The notes beneath the pieces were generated by a model. That model saw only the letters and a list, made by a program, of their open reading frames with translations. It had not been told where the DNA came from and ran no database searches. From Chloroflexota bacterium (lineage in GTDB: Bacteria; Chloroflexota; Anaerolineae; Aggregatilineales; Aggregatilineaceae), in assembly GCA_012729765.1 (NCBI GenBank), contig JAAYCM010000025.1:62001-126000 (forward strand): a stretch of DNA of 64,000 nt, in the 5' to 3' direction. Of the stretch, positions 36,586 to 45,238 are shown piece after piece. A program made the translations under genes and the position numbers. The first letter of the stretch is position 1. Every line of letters starts with the position of its first letter.

Positions 36586-37770
36586 GTGAGCACCACGCGC
36601 CAACCTTCGCGCACGCTGATCCTCTTCGACGTGGACGGCGTGCTTGTGCATCCAGTCGGCTACAAAAAAGCGCTGCACGACACGCTCGATTATTTCGCGG
36701 CCCAGATGGGACTGGGCGGCCTGGGCCTGGACGATCATGAGATCGGCGTGTTCGAGGCGTGCGGCATTACGAACGAGTGGGATTCGGGCGCGCTGTGCCT
36801 CAGCACGATTCTGCTGGCGGCGCTCAGTGAGCGTCCCGACCTGCGCCGCGCCACCCTGGACGAGACACTGGCCGCCGTGCGCGCCGCCGGGCTGCGGATC
36901 GCCCGGCCCGACTTCACCACCCTGGCGCGCGAGATCGTGCAGCGCAACACCGACCACCAGGTTCCCGCCGCGCTAGGCCTGACCCTGCTGGCCGACCGCA
37001 CCGACGCCGCCAACCTGCCGCTGCTCTCGGCCCTGCTGGGAGATGTGTATTCGCTGGAAACGCCCACCACGCGCGTTTTTCAGACGCATACGCTCGGCAG
37101 TGAGCATTTCGCCGCCGCCTATGGGCAGCCCGCCCCACTGGAGCGCGAGAGCTATCTGAAGACTCACGACATTCCGCTGCTCGACGCCGCTCACCGCGAT
37201 CACCTGCTCCAGTGGGCCGCTCAGCCGGGGCACGGCGCGGTGATCTTCACGGCCCGCCCCAGCCTGCCACCTGCCGATCTGCCGGACGAAAGCGGCAGCG
37301 GCTATGCTCCCGAAGCTGAGCTGGCCGCCGAGCTGGTCGGGCTGCACGGGCGGCTGCCGTTGATCGCATCGGGGCGGGTCGGCTGGCTGGCCCAGCGCAA
37401 CCGGCGCGTCGTCGCAGACTATGTCAAACCCTCGCCGGTCCAGGCACTCGCCGCGATCGGAGCCGCCGCTTCCGGCGTCGAGAGCGCGGCCCTCGAAGCT
37501 GCCGCCGATCTGTATGAGCGCGATATCCTGTCCGGCCCGCTGGCGGCATTAGCTGGCGGCTTCACGCGCGTGATCGTCTTCGAGGATGCGGTGCCGGGCA
37601 TCCGGGCGGTGCAGTTGGCCGTTGAGCGGCTGCGCGCCGCCGGGCTGTCGATCGCGTTCGAGGGGATCGGCGTCTCGTCCCACACCGATAAGCGCGCGGC
37701 GCTGGCCGAGATCGCCGTGCATGTCGTGGACGATGTCAACACCGGGCTGGATCTGATCCTCACCGCGTAA
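36586..37770 (+). CDS. HAD-superfamily hydrolase-like protein
   Basis: A 394-aa protein. It opens with HAD motif I ILFDVDGVLVHP (nucleophile Asp near 15, acid Asp near 17). A large, atypical cap region spans about 30-210. Motif II is likely VIFTARPSLPP near 222. The C-terminal VIVFEDAVPGIRAVQLAVERL near 330 carries the acidic motif IV with GIRA. The insert of about 200 residues makes it much longer than standard phosphoglycolate-phosphatase-like HADs. GTG start with an AAGGA site. Substrate unknown. Confidence 0.78.
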   Translation: MSTTRQPSRTLILFDVDGVLVHPVGYKKALHDTLDYFAAQMGLGGLGLDDHEIGVFEACGITNEWDSGALCLSTILLAALSERPDLRRATLDETLAAVRAAGLRIARPDFTTLAREIVQRNTDHQVPAALGLTLLADRTDAANLPLLSALLGDVYSLETPTTRVFQTHTLGSEHFAAAYGQPAPLERESYLKTHDIPLLDAAHRDHLLQWAAQPGHGAVIFTARPSLPPADLPDESGSGYAPEAELAAELVGLHGRLPLIASGRVGWLAQRNRRVVADYVKPSPVQALAAIGAAASGVESAALEAAADLYERDILSGPLAALAGGFTRVIVFEDAVPGIRAVQLAVERLRAAGLSIAFEGIGVSSHTDKRAALAEIAVHVVDDVNTGLDLILTA

Positions 37771-37795
37771 CATTCACCGCGCAAACAACGCGAAA

Positions 37796-37828
37796 TGCTG
37801 CGGTATGGGGCTGGCCCACGCCGCAGCA
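37796..37828. terminator. Hairpin between convergent genes
   Basis: TGCTGCGG/CCGCAGCA (8 bp) with an inner TGGG/CCCA stem, located 26 bp after the HAD stop. No clear T-tract. Confidence 0.45.
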
Positions 37829-37901
37829 CTCCGATCAGTTGCTCACAAACTGCGCCAGGAGAACGCCGCTGGGGGTTCTGCGGGCGCTGTCGATTGGGTG
37901 G

Positions 37902-38495
37902 TTAGGCGCCCTGGCCCGGCGTAGCCGCGGGGGTGCCGTCGGGGGTCGCGTCGGGCGTCGTATCCGGGGTGGTGTCAGGGGTCGTGTCCGGCGTGCTGGT
38001 AGCGGTGTCAGTACCCGTGCCCAGGCCGGTCCCCGTCTGGCCGGTCACGCCGCCGGTCGCCAGCGGATTCACCCACAGGTAGGGCGAAGCGAACCAGGTC
38101 TGCCCGGCAAACATCGCCGCATTCGGAATCTGACGGCCACCCGGCTCCGTGTACAGGGCCGTCGAGCACGAGAGCGAGATCAGGACATCCTGGCGGCGGC
38201 TGAAGTCAACGCCGGTGGCCTGATCCGCCTGGGCAGCCTGAGCCTGGCTGATGCTCTCGCTGCGGGTGTCCTGCCAGGTAATGGTTGCCAGGGCCGGCAG
38301 GCCGTTCACGCACTCCGCCGGGATATAGACCGGCGCGCCGACATTGGTGACACGAACCTCAACCCAACGCTGGTTCGGGCCGAACTGGCCGCCGTCCTGC
38401 GCCCACACCGAAGGTGCTATGGCGAGCAGCGCCGCCGCGATCATCACAACCGCAAGCCCAGCAGCGGTCACTGTCAGGGGACGATTTTTCAGCAT
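37902..38495 (-). CDS. Secreted hypothetical protein with TPDT repeat tail
   Basis: A 197-aa protein with a signal peptide (MLKNRPLTV, hydrophobic to about 28, cleavage near VWAQ). The soluble beta-rich domain spans about 35-140, with cysteines near 62 and 104 that could pair. A C-terminal low-complexity tail (about 150-197) contains tandem TPDT units degenerating to TPDA and TPDG. Such tails act as flexible spacers or glycosylated stalks in Chloroflexota surface proteins. No family recognised. Good GGGAGAG ribosome site. Confidence 0.65.
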   Translation of the reverse strand: MLKNRPLTVTAAGLAVVMIAAALLAIAPSVWAQDGGQFGPNQRWVEVRVTNVGAPVYIPAECVNGLPALATITWQDTRSESISQAQAAQADQATGVDFSRRQDVLISLSCSTALYTEPGGRQIPNAAMFAGQTWFASPYLWVNPLATGGVTGQTGTGLGTGTDTATSTPDTTPDTTPDTTPDATPDGTPAATPGQGA

Positions 38496-38777
38496 ATCAC
38501 AACTCTCCCTTGTTTCATTATCTGTACTTAAGCCAACAGTAAGGATGCTACTCGAAGGTCCCCAAAGCCAAACCGCCCAGGTGGCCTATTTTGGCATGGA
38601 CTCTTTGGCCCTACTTTGGTAGGCTACATGGCTTATGCCGCGCAACGGCACGACCGGGTTGGCGTACTGGGGGATGTGGCATAGTTGTAAAAAATCCGAT
38701 AAGAAGCTGCCAGCAGCCTGCCAGACCCGTATAATCTGTGGGTCCGGGCGCTGAACAGCGCTGAGCAAGGAAGCATC
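38496..38777. other. Divergent intergenic region before the DedA gene
   Basis: Holds a perfect -10 TATAAT at 38731-38736, 41 bp before the DedA ATG, with a poor -35. No ORF and no further structure that I can identify. Confidence 0.4.
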
Positions 38778-39467
38778 ATGGCCGAACTACTCGACTTCAT
38801 CCGCACAACGATTGAGCAGATTATCGAAGCGCTGGGCTATCCGGGCATCGCCCTGGTGATGCTCATCGAGAACATCTTCCCGCCCATCCCGTCCGAGGTC
38901 GTCATGCCCTTCGCCGGATTCCTGGTGGCCGATACCGGGCACCTGAGCTTCGTCGGGATTGTGATCGCCGGGACGCTTGGCTCGGTGTTGGGCGCAATCC
39001 TGTTGTACTGGATCGGGGCCTGGGCGGATGAAATCGTCGTGCGGCGCTTCGTGCGGCGCTTTGGGCGCTATTTTTTGCTGGACGAGGGCGATCTGGATCG
39101 CGCGCTGGGCCTTTTCGCGCGCCATGGTGAGATCATCGTGTTCGTGGGCCGGGTGATCCCGGTCGTGCGCAGCGTGATTTCTATCCCGGCGGGGATGCAG
39201 CGCATGTCGTTCGGGCGCTTCCTGGTGTTTACGGTGCTTGGCTCAACGGTCTGGACGACCGCGCTCAGCTATGCGGGCTACATTCTGGGCGAAAACTGGG
39301 AACATGTGCTGGAATTCGTGGACAGGTACCAGTTCGTGACGCTGATCGTCATCGGAATCGCGGTAGTCGTGTTCGTCGCACTGCGCCTGCGCAGCCGCCT
39401 GACCGGCAGCGAAACCGGCAGCCTCTTCCGCAGCCCGAAGAAGGGCAGTGCGAGCGAGTGGGAATAG
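38778..39467 (+). CDS. DedA-family membrane protein
   Basis: A 229-aa integral membrane protein of the DedA/SNARE-associated (VTT) family, linked to lipid-carrier flipping and envelope homeostasis. Characteristic pieces are ENIFPPIPSEVVMPFAGFL near 33, GTLGSVLGAILLYWIG near 65, and FVGRVIPVVRSVISIPAGMQRMSFGRF near 120, including the conserved G-R-x-x-P-x-x-R core. Four to five transmembrane helices. AAGGAAG ribosome site. Followed by an intrinsic terminator shared with convergent hisE. Confidence 0.92.
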   Translation: MAELLDFIRTTIEQIIEALGYPGIALVMLIENIFPPIPSEVVMPFAGFLVADTGHLSFVGIVIAGTLGSVLGAILLYWIGAWADEIVVRRFVRRFGRYFLLDEGDLDRALGLFARHGEIIVFVGRVIPVVRSVISIPAGMQRMSFGRFLVFTVLGSTVWTTALSYAGYILGENWEHVLEFVDRYQFVTLIVIGIAVVVFVALRLRSRLTGSETGSLFRSPKKGSASEWE

Positions 39468-39488
39468 GATCGGAACCGGTATTGTCCC

Positions 39489-39511
39489 GGCGCAGGAATC
39501 ACACCTGCGCC
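39489..39511. terminator. Intrinsic terminator between DedA gene and hisE
   Basis: GGCGCAGG/CCTGCGCC stem (8 bp), 7-nt loop. It is followed by GTTTTGATT on the plus strand and lies 8 bp beyond the hisE stop on the other strand. Confidence 0.7.
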
Positions 39512-39519
39512 GTTTTGAT

Positions 39520-39807
39520 TCAGGATGGCCGGTGGCGGCGCTCCAGCTCGGCGGCGACGTCCTGGGGAGACAGGCCGCGCTGGGCGAGCAGCACCAGGCA
39601 GTGATAAGTCAGGTCGGCCAGCTCGGAGATCACGCGCTCGTCGCCCTGCCCCTTGACCGCCAGGATCACCTCGACCGCCTCTTCGCCAATCTTCTTGATG
39701 ATCTCGTCCTCGCCCAAGTCCAGCAGCCGGTTGGTATATGATTCCGGCTGGGGATGGGCCTTGCGATCCTCGATCACGGCAAACAGCCGCGCCAGTGTGT
39801 CAGTCAC
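39520..39807 (-). CDS. hisE: Phosphoribosyl-ATP pyrophosphatase
   Basis: Second step of histidine synthesis, hydrolysing phosphoribosyl-ATP to phosphoribosyl-AMP. The 95-aa protein matches the small all-alpha HisE with its Glu/Asp-rich metal site: [15 protein letters not shown] near 38 and [20 protein letters not shown] near 58. A separate HisE, not fused to HisI. It is the last gene of the operon, its GTG start overlapping the hisI end by 8 bp. Confidence 0.95.
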   Translation of the reverse strand: MTDTLARLFAVIEDRKAHPQPESYTNRLLDLGEDEIIKKIGEEAVEVILAVKGQGDERVISELADLTYHCLVLLAQRGLSPQDVAAELERRHRPS

Positions 39808-40144
39808 CGATCTCCTCCAACTCGCGAAAGAAACAGCTCACCGCGCCGGTATGGCAGGCCGGGCCAGCCGGGCGCACCTTGACCAGCAGCGTATCGCCGT
39901 CGCAGTCGGCCCAGATGCCGGTGACGGTCTGCGTGTTGCCGCTGGTCGCGCCCTTGTGCCACAACTCGCCCCGGCTGCGGCTCCAGAAATGTGTCTCGCC
40001 GGTGGCACGCGTCCGGCGCAGGGATTCGGCGTTCATCCAGGCCACCATCAGCACCAGCCCCCTCTCGGCGTCCTGCACCACCGCCGGGATCAGCCCGTCG
40101 GCGTTCCACTTCAGGCGCGCGATGATTGTCTCAAGCGCGTCCAT
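39800..40144 (-). CDS. hisI: Phosphoribosyl-AMP cyclohydrolase
   Basis: Third step of histidine synthesis, opening the purine ring of phosphoribosyl-AMP. The 114-aa zinc enzyme shows [16 protein letters not shown] near 29, [22 protein letters not shown] near 51, the metal-binding DCDGDTLL near 84, and the Zn-ligand cysteines in [12 protein letters not shown] near 97. Overlaps hisF by 14 bp and hisE by 8 bp. Confidence 0.95.
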   Translation of the reverse strand: MDALETIIARLKWNADGLIPAVVQDAERGLVLMVAWMNAESLRRTRATGETHFWSRSRGELWHKGATSGNTQTVTGIWADCDGDTLLVKVRPAGPACHTGAVSCFFRELEEIGD

Positions 40145-40910
40145 CGTCGGCCCCCGCCAGCCGGACCGGCACCCCGCAGCCGTGCAGGTAGCTTTTCACC
40201 TGCCCGACGCTGAGCTGCTTGTAGTGGAACAGGCTGGCCGCCAGCGCCGCATCGGCTCCGCCCGCCACCAGCGCATCGCGGAAGTGCTCCAGCGCCCCGG
40301 CCCCGCCCGACGCGATCACCGGGATGCTGACCGCGTCGCTAACCGCGCGCGTGAGCGGAATCTCATAGCCGTCGCGCGTTCCGTCGCGGTCCATGCTGGT
40401 CAGCAGAATCTCGCCCGCGCCGCGCCGCTCGACCTCGCGCGCCCACTCGATCGCATCGATCCCGGTCGGGGTGCGCCCACCGCTGACGTACACCTCATAG
40501 TTCGCGCCGTTCCAGCGCGCATCGATGGCGACGACGATGCACTGCGAGCCGAAGCGCTCCGCACCCTCGCCGATCACATCGGGATTGCGCACCGCCGCGC
40601 TGTTGACCGCGATCTTGTCGGCCCCGGCCAGCAGCGTCGCGCGCATATCCTCGACCGTGCGCAGGCCGCCGCCCACGCAGAACGGGATGAAGATCGCATC
40701 GGCGACGCGCCGCACCACGTCGAGCATCGTCTCGCGGCCCTCATACGTGGCGGTGATGTCGAGAAAGACCAGCTCGTCCGCACCCTCACGGTCGTAGATC
40801 GCGGCCTGCTCGACCGGATCGCCCGCGTCACGCAGGTTCACAAAATTGATGCCCTTGACGACGCGCCCCTCGTGCACGTCCAGGCAGGGGATAATCCGTT
40901 TGGCCAGCAT
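40131..40910 (-). CDS. hisF: Imidazole glycerol phosphate synthase, cyclase subunit
   Basis: TIM-barrel subunit that, with HisH, turns PRFAR plus ammonia into imidazole glycerol phosphate and AICAR. The 259-aa length and the catalytic Asp11 ([14 protein letters not shown]) and Asp130 (VVAIDARW) are exactly in canonical positions. The phosphate-binding loops are [11 protein letters not shown] near 75 and [14 protein letters not shown] near 200. AAGGAG ribosome site. Follows the phosphoribosyltransferase gene by 9 bp. Confidence 0.97.
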   Translation of the reverse strand: MLAKRIIPCLDVHEGRVVKGINFVNLRDAGDPVEQAAIYDREGADELVFLDITATYEGRETMLDVVRRVADAIFIPFCVGGGLRTVEDMRATLLAGADKIAVNSAAVRNPDVIGEGAERFGSQCIVVAIDARWNGANYEVYVSGGRTPTGIDAIEWAREVERRGAGEILLTSMDRDGTRDGYEIPLTRAVSDAVSIPVIASGGAGALEHFRDALVAGGADAALAASLFHYKQLSVGQVKSYLHGCGVPVRLAGADDGRA

Positions 40911-40919
40911 AGTATCTCC

Positions 40920-41426
40920 TTATTCCTCGCGCCGCAGTACCAAACAGCGATAGCGCGCGAACAGCGGACGCGTGTGCTCGTTAACATCGGCGTGGATGGC
41001 GACTAGTGCCGCGACCTGCGCGCCCTGGCGCTCGATCAGCGCGGCGGCGGCCTGCATCTGCGCGCCCGTCTCGATCCACTCATCGACCAGCAACACGCGC
41101 GTGCCATGCCGGATCATGTCGTGCCGGATTTCCAACTGCTTGGCCTGGTTCGAATAGTCGGTGAACGTGACCCGGTCCGCGTCAACCGGCAGCTTGCCGC
41201 CCTTGCGAATGGTAACCAGTCCTACGCCGCAGCGCAGTGCCAGCCCTGTGCCCAGAATGAAGCCCAGCGCGTCGATGGCCGCCACCACGTCGAACGGCAC
41301 ATCTGCGACCAGGGCCGCCAGGTCATCGAGCAGCGCGGAAAACGCCGCAAAGTCGGCAAACAAGGGTGTGACATCGTCGCGCGGCCCCGGCGTGTCAGAG
41401 TCGATCCGGTTAAGGTAATCGTTCAT
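40920..41426 (-). CDS. Adenine phosphoribosyltransferase-like enzyme inside the his operon
   Basis: A 168-aa type I phosphoribosyltransferase. The PRPP-binding loop is VLLVDEWIETGAQM near 110, and the N-terminal hood resembles adenine phosphoribosyltransferase (FDVVAAIDALGFILGTGLA near 45 and a VTIRKGGKLP segment near 72). The second PRPP acidic residue pair reads DE rather than the usual DD. Start ATG 41426 is preferred over a GTG 14 codons upstream because AGGGG precedes it and homologues begin here. Its place in the his operon is notable, as histidine synthesis consumes PRPP and ATP. Confidence 0.82.
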   Translation of the reverse strand: MNDYLNRIDSDTPGPRDDVTPLFADFAAFSALLDDLAALVADVPFDVVAAIDALGFILGTGLALRCGVGLVTIRKGGKLPVDADRVTFTDYSNQAKQLEIRHDMIRHGTRVLLVDEWIETGAQMQAAAALIERQGAQVAALVAIHADVNEHTRPLFARYRCLVLRREE

Positions 41427-41486
41427 TATCCCCTGCCGCTGCACCCACGCATCCGCTAGCGTGATCACGCCCGCGAGACGGCCCCT

Positions 41487-41786
41487 TCAATCGCCAATGA
41501 AACTGAATACGCGCCACAGCACCATCACAAAGAATACCAGGCTGGCGATCACGTCCACCGCCAGGCCGGACAGCGCGAACCGCACCACAACGATCAGCAC
41601 GCCTGCCGCCACAAACACCTTGCCGATGCGCGCCTCGCGGGCCTGCCATTCGGGCCGCTTGAGCGGAGTCGCACCGCGCCCTTTGGCCGCCCGCACATAC
41701 ATGCTGCGCAGCCATTCCGGCGTCTCCAGGAAGATCAGCCCGGCAGCGATCAGCACGACGCCATACCAGATCACGTCCAGCAGCAT
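41487..41786 (-). CDS. Small membrane protein within the his operon
   Basis: A 99-aa protein with an N-terminal hydrophobic helix (about 5-20), a basic middle (EWLRSMYVRAAKGRGATPLKRP), and two C-terminal helices (about 50-68 and 75-95), so probably three membrane segments. No family recognised. Lies 12 bp after hisA and 60 bp before the phosphoribosyltransferase gene on the same transcript. Confidence 0.65.
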   Translation of the reverse strand: MLLDVIWYGVVLIAAGLIFLETPEWLRSMYVRAAKGRGATPLKRPEWQAREARIGKVFVAAGVLIVVVRFALSGLAVDVIASLVFFVMVLWRVFSFIGD

Positions 41787-41798
41787 GTGGATTCTCCG

Positions 41799-42524
41799 CT
41801 ATGGGCGCGCCGACGCCACCCGGATCGCATCTTGCAGGCTCAGCTTGCCTTCATACAGCGCCTTGCCGATCACCACGCCCGCGATCCCGCCGACCTGCCA
41901 CAGCGCGATGATGTCGTCCAGCGACGCCACCCCGCCCGACGCGATCACGTCCAGGCCGGTTTCGCGCGCGAGTTTGGCCGTCGCGCCGACATTCACACCG
42001 GAGAGATCGCCGTCGCGGCTCACGTCGGTATACAGGGCATGGCGCACGCCATCCGCCGCCAGCCGCCTGCCGAGATTGACGGGCGTCCACAGGCTGGTTT
42101 TCTGCCAGCCGTGCGTGGCGACCCAACCATCTTTCGCGTCGAGCGCTACCGCGACCGCGTCCGCGCCCCAGCGCCGGATCGCCTGCCCGGCCAGCGACGG
42201 ATCGCGCACGACCGGCGTGCCCAGGATCACGCGCCCGGCCCCGGCATCAATCGCCCGCTGCGCGTCATCCAGCGAGCGCAGCCCGCCGCCGAACTGGACC
42301 GGCAGCCCCAGCGCCGCGATCTGTTTCAGCGTATCCACCGCCAGCGCCGCCTCGCCCAGCGCGCCGTCGAGATTGATCACGTGCAGCCATTCTGCCCCGG
42401 CGGCCTGCCAGCGCTCGGCCACCGCGACCGGATCGTCGCCGTGCACCGTCTCCTGATTGGGATCGCCGTGCAGCAGCCGGACCACGCGCCCCTGCCGAAT
42501 GTCGATTGCCGGATAGACGATCAT
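41799..42524 (-). CDS. hisA: ProFAR isomerase
   Basis: TIM-barrel enzyme of the fourth histidine step (ProFAR to PRFAR). The 241-aa protein has catalytic Asp8 (YPAIDIRQGRVVRL) and the second catalytic Asp in ALYTDVSRDGDLSG near 168. The phosphate loops are VQFGGGLRSLDDAQ near 76 and VIASGGVASLDDI near 195. Its ATG overlaps the hisH stop. Confidence 0.96.
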   Translation of the reverse strand: MIVYPAIDIRQGRVVRLLHGDPNQETVHGDDPVAVAERWQAAGAEWLHVINLDGALGEAALAVDTLKQIAALGLPVQFGGGLRSLDDAQRAIDAGAGRVILGTPVVRDPSLAGQAIRRWGADAVAVALDAKDGWVATHGWQKTSLWTPVNLGRRLAADGVRHALYTDVSRDGDLSGVNVGATAKLARETGLDVIASGGVASLDDIIALWQVGGIAGVVIGKALYEGKLSLQDAIRVASARP

Positions 42525-43129
42525 GCACTCATCTCCACGAAGTTCTTCAGGATTTGCAGCCCGACCGACTGGCTTTTTTCCGGGTGAGGCTGGATGCCGT
42601 AGATCGTGCCGCGCGCGACGACGGAAGCGTATTCGATCCCGTAGTCGGTCAGTGCCAGCACATCCGCCGGATCGCCCGCCTCGACATAATACGAGTGCAC
42701 AAAGTAGGCATACGCCCCGTCCGCGACTCCGGCCAGCAGCGGATGTGACTGCCGGACCTGAAGCTGGTTCCAGCCGGTGTGCGGCACTTTCAGGCCGTTG
42801 GCGGCGAAGCGCGTCACGCGGCCCGGCAGCAGCCCCAGCCCGGTATGCTGGCCCATCTCGTCGCTGGCCTCGAAAAGGTACTGCATCCCCAGGCAGATGC
42901 CGATCAGCGGCACGCCTGCCGCGGCACGCTCCTTGAGCGGCTGCTCGAAGCCCGCCGCCCGCAGCGCCCTCATGCCTGCGCCGAACGCGCCGACGCCCGG
43001 CAGCACGATCTTCTCCGCCCCGGCGAGATCGTCCGGCGTGCTGGCCGTGACCACATCCGCGCCCAGATGCACGAGCGCGTTCCGCACACTGCGCAGATTG
43101 CCTGCCCCGTAGTCTACGATTGCGATCAT
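42521..43129 (-). CDS. hisH: Imidazole glycerol phosphate synthase, glutamine amidotransferase subunit
   Basis: Class I glutaminase that feeds ammonia to HisF. The 202-aa protein shows nucleophile Cys79 in GICLGMQYLFE, the oxyanion region LPGVGAFGAGM near 43, and the His-Glu of the triad in IQPHPEKSQ near 180. Four bp after the phosphatase gene and overlapping hisA. Confidence 0.96.
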   Translation of the reverse strand: MIAIVDYGAGNLRSVRNALVHLGADVVTASTPDDLAGAEKIVLPGVGAFGAGMRALRAAGFEQPLKERAAAGVPLIGICLGMQYLFEASDEMGQHTGLGLLPGRVTRFAANGLKVPHTGWNQLQVRQSHPLLAGVADGAYAYFVHSYYVEAGDPADVLALTDYGIEYASVVARGTIYGIQPHPEKSQSVGLQILKNFVEMSA

Positions 43130-43133
43130 GTGC

Positions 43134-43622
43134 TCATTTGGCCTCCCGCCAGTTATAAACCATCAACCGCTGTTCGACCGTTTCCGGCGAGCCGCTGCGC
43201 AGCCGCTCTAATTTCTGTAGGGCCGCGTCGCCGCTCAGGCCATGCCGCACAAAGTAACACCCCACTACCGTCCCGGTGCGCCCGATCCCGCCCCAGCAGT
43301 GAACGTAGACCACATGCCCGCCGCTCAGCGCCGCGTCGATCGTGTCCAGGATGTCGCGCATCCCCTCGACCGCCGGCACATACATATCGCGGATCGAGCG
43401 CCGCTGGTAGTGCGCGCCTTCGGGCAGCAGCGGCTCATACGATTCGCGCTCGCCGGGCTGCGTCAGGTCTACAAAGAACGTTATCCCGGCTTCGAGCAGG
43501 CGCGCCAGCCGCTCCTGCGTTTTCTCCCGGTCCCACGTGCCAGGATACGGCCCGGCCAGCAGCTTGCCTTCGACTGCCCAATATGCACCAGGGATCACCG
43601 GGTGTTCGGGTTCATCACTCAC
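43134..43622 (-). CDS. Dual-specificity/tyrosine phosphatase-like protein in the his operon
   Basis: A 162-aa cysteine phosphatase of the DSP/PTP superfamily. The P-loop VHCWGGIGRTGT has nucleophile Cys109 and Arg115. A possible general acid Asp lies in VDLTQPGE near 52. A C-terminal NWREAK ends the protein. The compact form resembles bacterial cyclin-dependent-kinase-inhibitor-3-like phosphatases. GTG start, 27 bp after the ADP-ribosylglycohydrolase gene and 4 bp before hisH, so transcribed with histidine genes. Substrate could be protein tyrosine, a sugar phosphate or a nucleotide. Confidence 0.85.
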   Translation of the reverse strand: MSDEPEHPVIPGAYWAVEGKLLAGPYPGTWDREKTQERLARLLEAGITFFVDLTQPGERESYEPLLPEGAHYQRRSIRDMYVPAVEGMRDILDTIDAALSGGHVVYVHCWGGIGRTGTVVGCYFVRHGLSGDAALQKLERLRSGSPETVEQRLMVYNWREAK

Positions 43623-43649
43623 TAACCATGCTCCTGTTCACGCCCCCAC

Positions 43650-44627
43650 TTATTCATCATGGCGGCCCTCGTCCAGAGCGATCAGCCGGTCGGCCAGCGC
43701 TATGAAATCGTCCACCCGCCAGATTTTATGGCTCATCAGCGGCCATTCCCCACACAGCGCCGCCATCCAGCGCGGCGGAATCGCATCGATCCCATAGGCC
43801 GCCCCGGCCAGCGCGCCCACCACCGCCCCGGCGGTATCGGCGTCGTTGCCCAGGTTGACTACGTGCACCAGTGCTTCTTCGAACGAGTGCGTGCTGAGCA
43901 AGCCCCACACGGCGCTTTCGAGCGTGTGGCGCACCCAGCCGGTATTCGCCAGCTCGTCGCGCCCCCGGTCAGCCGATCCCTGGATCATCTCCCAGAACGA
44001 CTCGGGCATCTTGACCAGCGCCGCCGCGTTCAGGACAGCGTGCTCCGGTGAGTGTCCGTGCAGCAGATGGTAGATCACGGCGTTGACGAACGCGCACGCC
44101 GTCAGGCAGTCGGGATGCGCGTGGGTGACGCGGCTCTGCTTCCAGCTATCGACCAGCAGATCATCGAGGCGGCTCTGCTGGGCCAGCGCGACCGGCCAGG
44201 TGCGCATCAGCGAGCCGTTACCGGCGGCATCGGGGCGCTCCTGCTGGACGGCGTCCACCGCTTCGTCCCAGAACTCGCCCCGCGCCATACGCGCCAGCAC
44301 GCTGCGGGTGTGCAGCCCGATGTCGCTTGGCGCAGCGCGGAACCACGCGACAAAGCGGTAGGCGAGATCGCTCGCATCGAGCGGGGTCTGCTCCAGCAGT
44401 GAGTCGGCCAGTGCCAGCGCCATTTCGGTATCGTCGGTGAAGGTGCCCGCCGGGAGCCGCCCCGCGATCATCTCGCGGACCAGATCATCGGGTGGGCGCG
44501 GCGGCTTGAACTCCAGCGGCATTCCCAATGCATCGCCCACCGCCGCCCCGACCGCACAGCCGCGCGCGCGATCCTGAAGCGTCAGATCCGTGTCGGGCTG
44601 CCGGCGCCCGGTGCCGTTGCCGCTCAT
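43650..44627 (-). CDS. ADP-ribosylglycohydrolase-family protein in the his operon
   Basis: A 325-aa all-alpha dinuclear-metal enzyme of the ADP-ribosylglycohydrolase (DraG/ARH) family, which removes ADP-ribose from proteins or hydrolyses related N-glycosides. Metal ligands are visible in [17 protein letters not shown] near 58 and the C-terminal [22 protein letters not shown] near 250. An early [18 protein letters not shown] near 28 is also typical. ATG overlaps the hisB stop by four bases, so it is translationally coupled. A role in the histidine pathway is not known to me. Confidence 0.9.
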   Translation of the reverse strand: MSGNGTGRRQPDTDLTLQDRARGCAVGAAVGDALGMPLEFKPPRPPDDLVREMIAGRLPAGTFTDDTEMALALADSLLEQTPLDASDLAYRFVAWFRAAPSDIGLHTRSVLARMARGEFWDEAVDAVQQERPDAAGNGSLMRTWPVALAQQSRLDDLLVDSWKQSRVTHAHPDCLTACAFVNAVIYHLLHGHSPEHAVLNAAALVKMPESFWEMIQGSADRGRDELANTGWVRHTLESAVWGLLSTHSFEEALVHVVNLGNDADTAGAVVGALAGAAYGIDAIPPRWMAALCGEWPLMSHKIWRVDDFIALADRLIALDEGRHDE

Positions 44628-45220
44628 CCGGTCAGCGTCCCTTTGGTGCTGGCAACGTCGCTGCGACGCGCGTCGAAGGCAACCGCCGCGCTGAGCGCCC
44701 GCCCCAGCGCCTTGAACAACGCCTCGGCCTTGTGGTGATCGTCGCGCCCGTAGAGCACGTGGGCGTGCAGATTCATGCGCCCGTGTACGGCAATCGTTTC
44801 GAGCACGTGCGCCACCAGCGACGTGGGCAGTATACCAATTGCCGGGGCGGTGAAATCAGCCTCGATCACGGCGTAGGGCCGCCCGCTCAGGTCGATCACC
44901 ACCCGTGCCAGCGCCTCGTCCATCGGGACATAGGCCCAGCCCATGCGCGTAATCCCCTTGCGGTCGCCCAGCGCCTCGTCCAACGCACGCCCCAGGCAGA
45001 TCGCCACGTCCTCGGCGGTGTGGTGCGCGTCGATATGCAGATCGCCGCTGGCGTGCACAGTCAGATCGAACAGCCCGTGTACCGCGACGTGATGCAGCAT
45101 ATGGTCGAAGAACCCCACGCCCGTCTCAATCACCGCCGCCCCGCCGCCGTCCAGGTTCAGCGACAGTTCAACATCTGTCTCGTTGGTGTGCCGCGTTACC
45201 GTCGCGACTCGTTTGATCAC
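44624..45220 (-). CDS. hisB: Imidazoleglycerol-phosphate dehydratase
   Basis: Mn-dependent dehydratase, sixth step. The 198-aa monofunctional enzyme has the diagnostic His/Glu metal clusters [14 protein letters not shown] near 35, [18 protein letters not shown] near 60, and [25 protein letters not shown] near 160. No fused histidinol phosphatase domain. GTG start. Its end overlaps the following ADP-ribosylglycohydrolase gene. Confidence 0.96.
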   Translation of the reverse strand: MIKRVATVTRHTNETDVELSLNLDGGGAAVIETGVGFFDHMLHHVAVHGLFDLTVHASGDLHIDAHHTAEDVAICLGRALDEALGDRKGITRMGWAYVPMDEALARVVIDLSGRPYAVIEADFTAPAIGILPTSLVAHVLETIAVHGRMNLHAHVLYGRDDHHKAEALFKALGRALSAAVAFDARRSDVASTKGTLTG

Positions 45221-45238
45221 GATTTCGCCCGTCTCCTC

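Noticed and set aside
37902-38040. CRISPR-like array suggested by short GTC/TPDT tandem units
   Set aside because: These are in-frame codon repeats of a Thr-Pro-Asp linker, with no spacers. No CRISPR array or cas gene is in the window.
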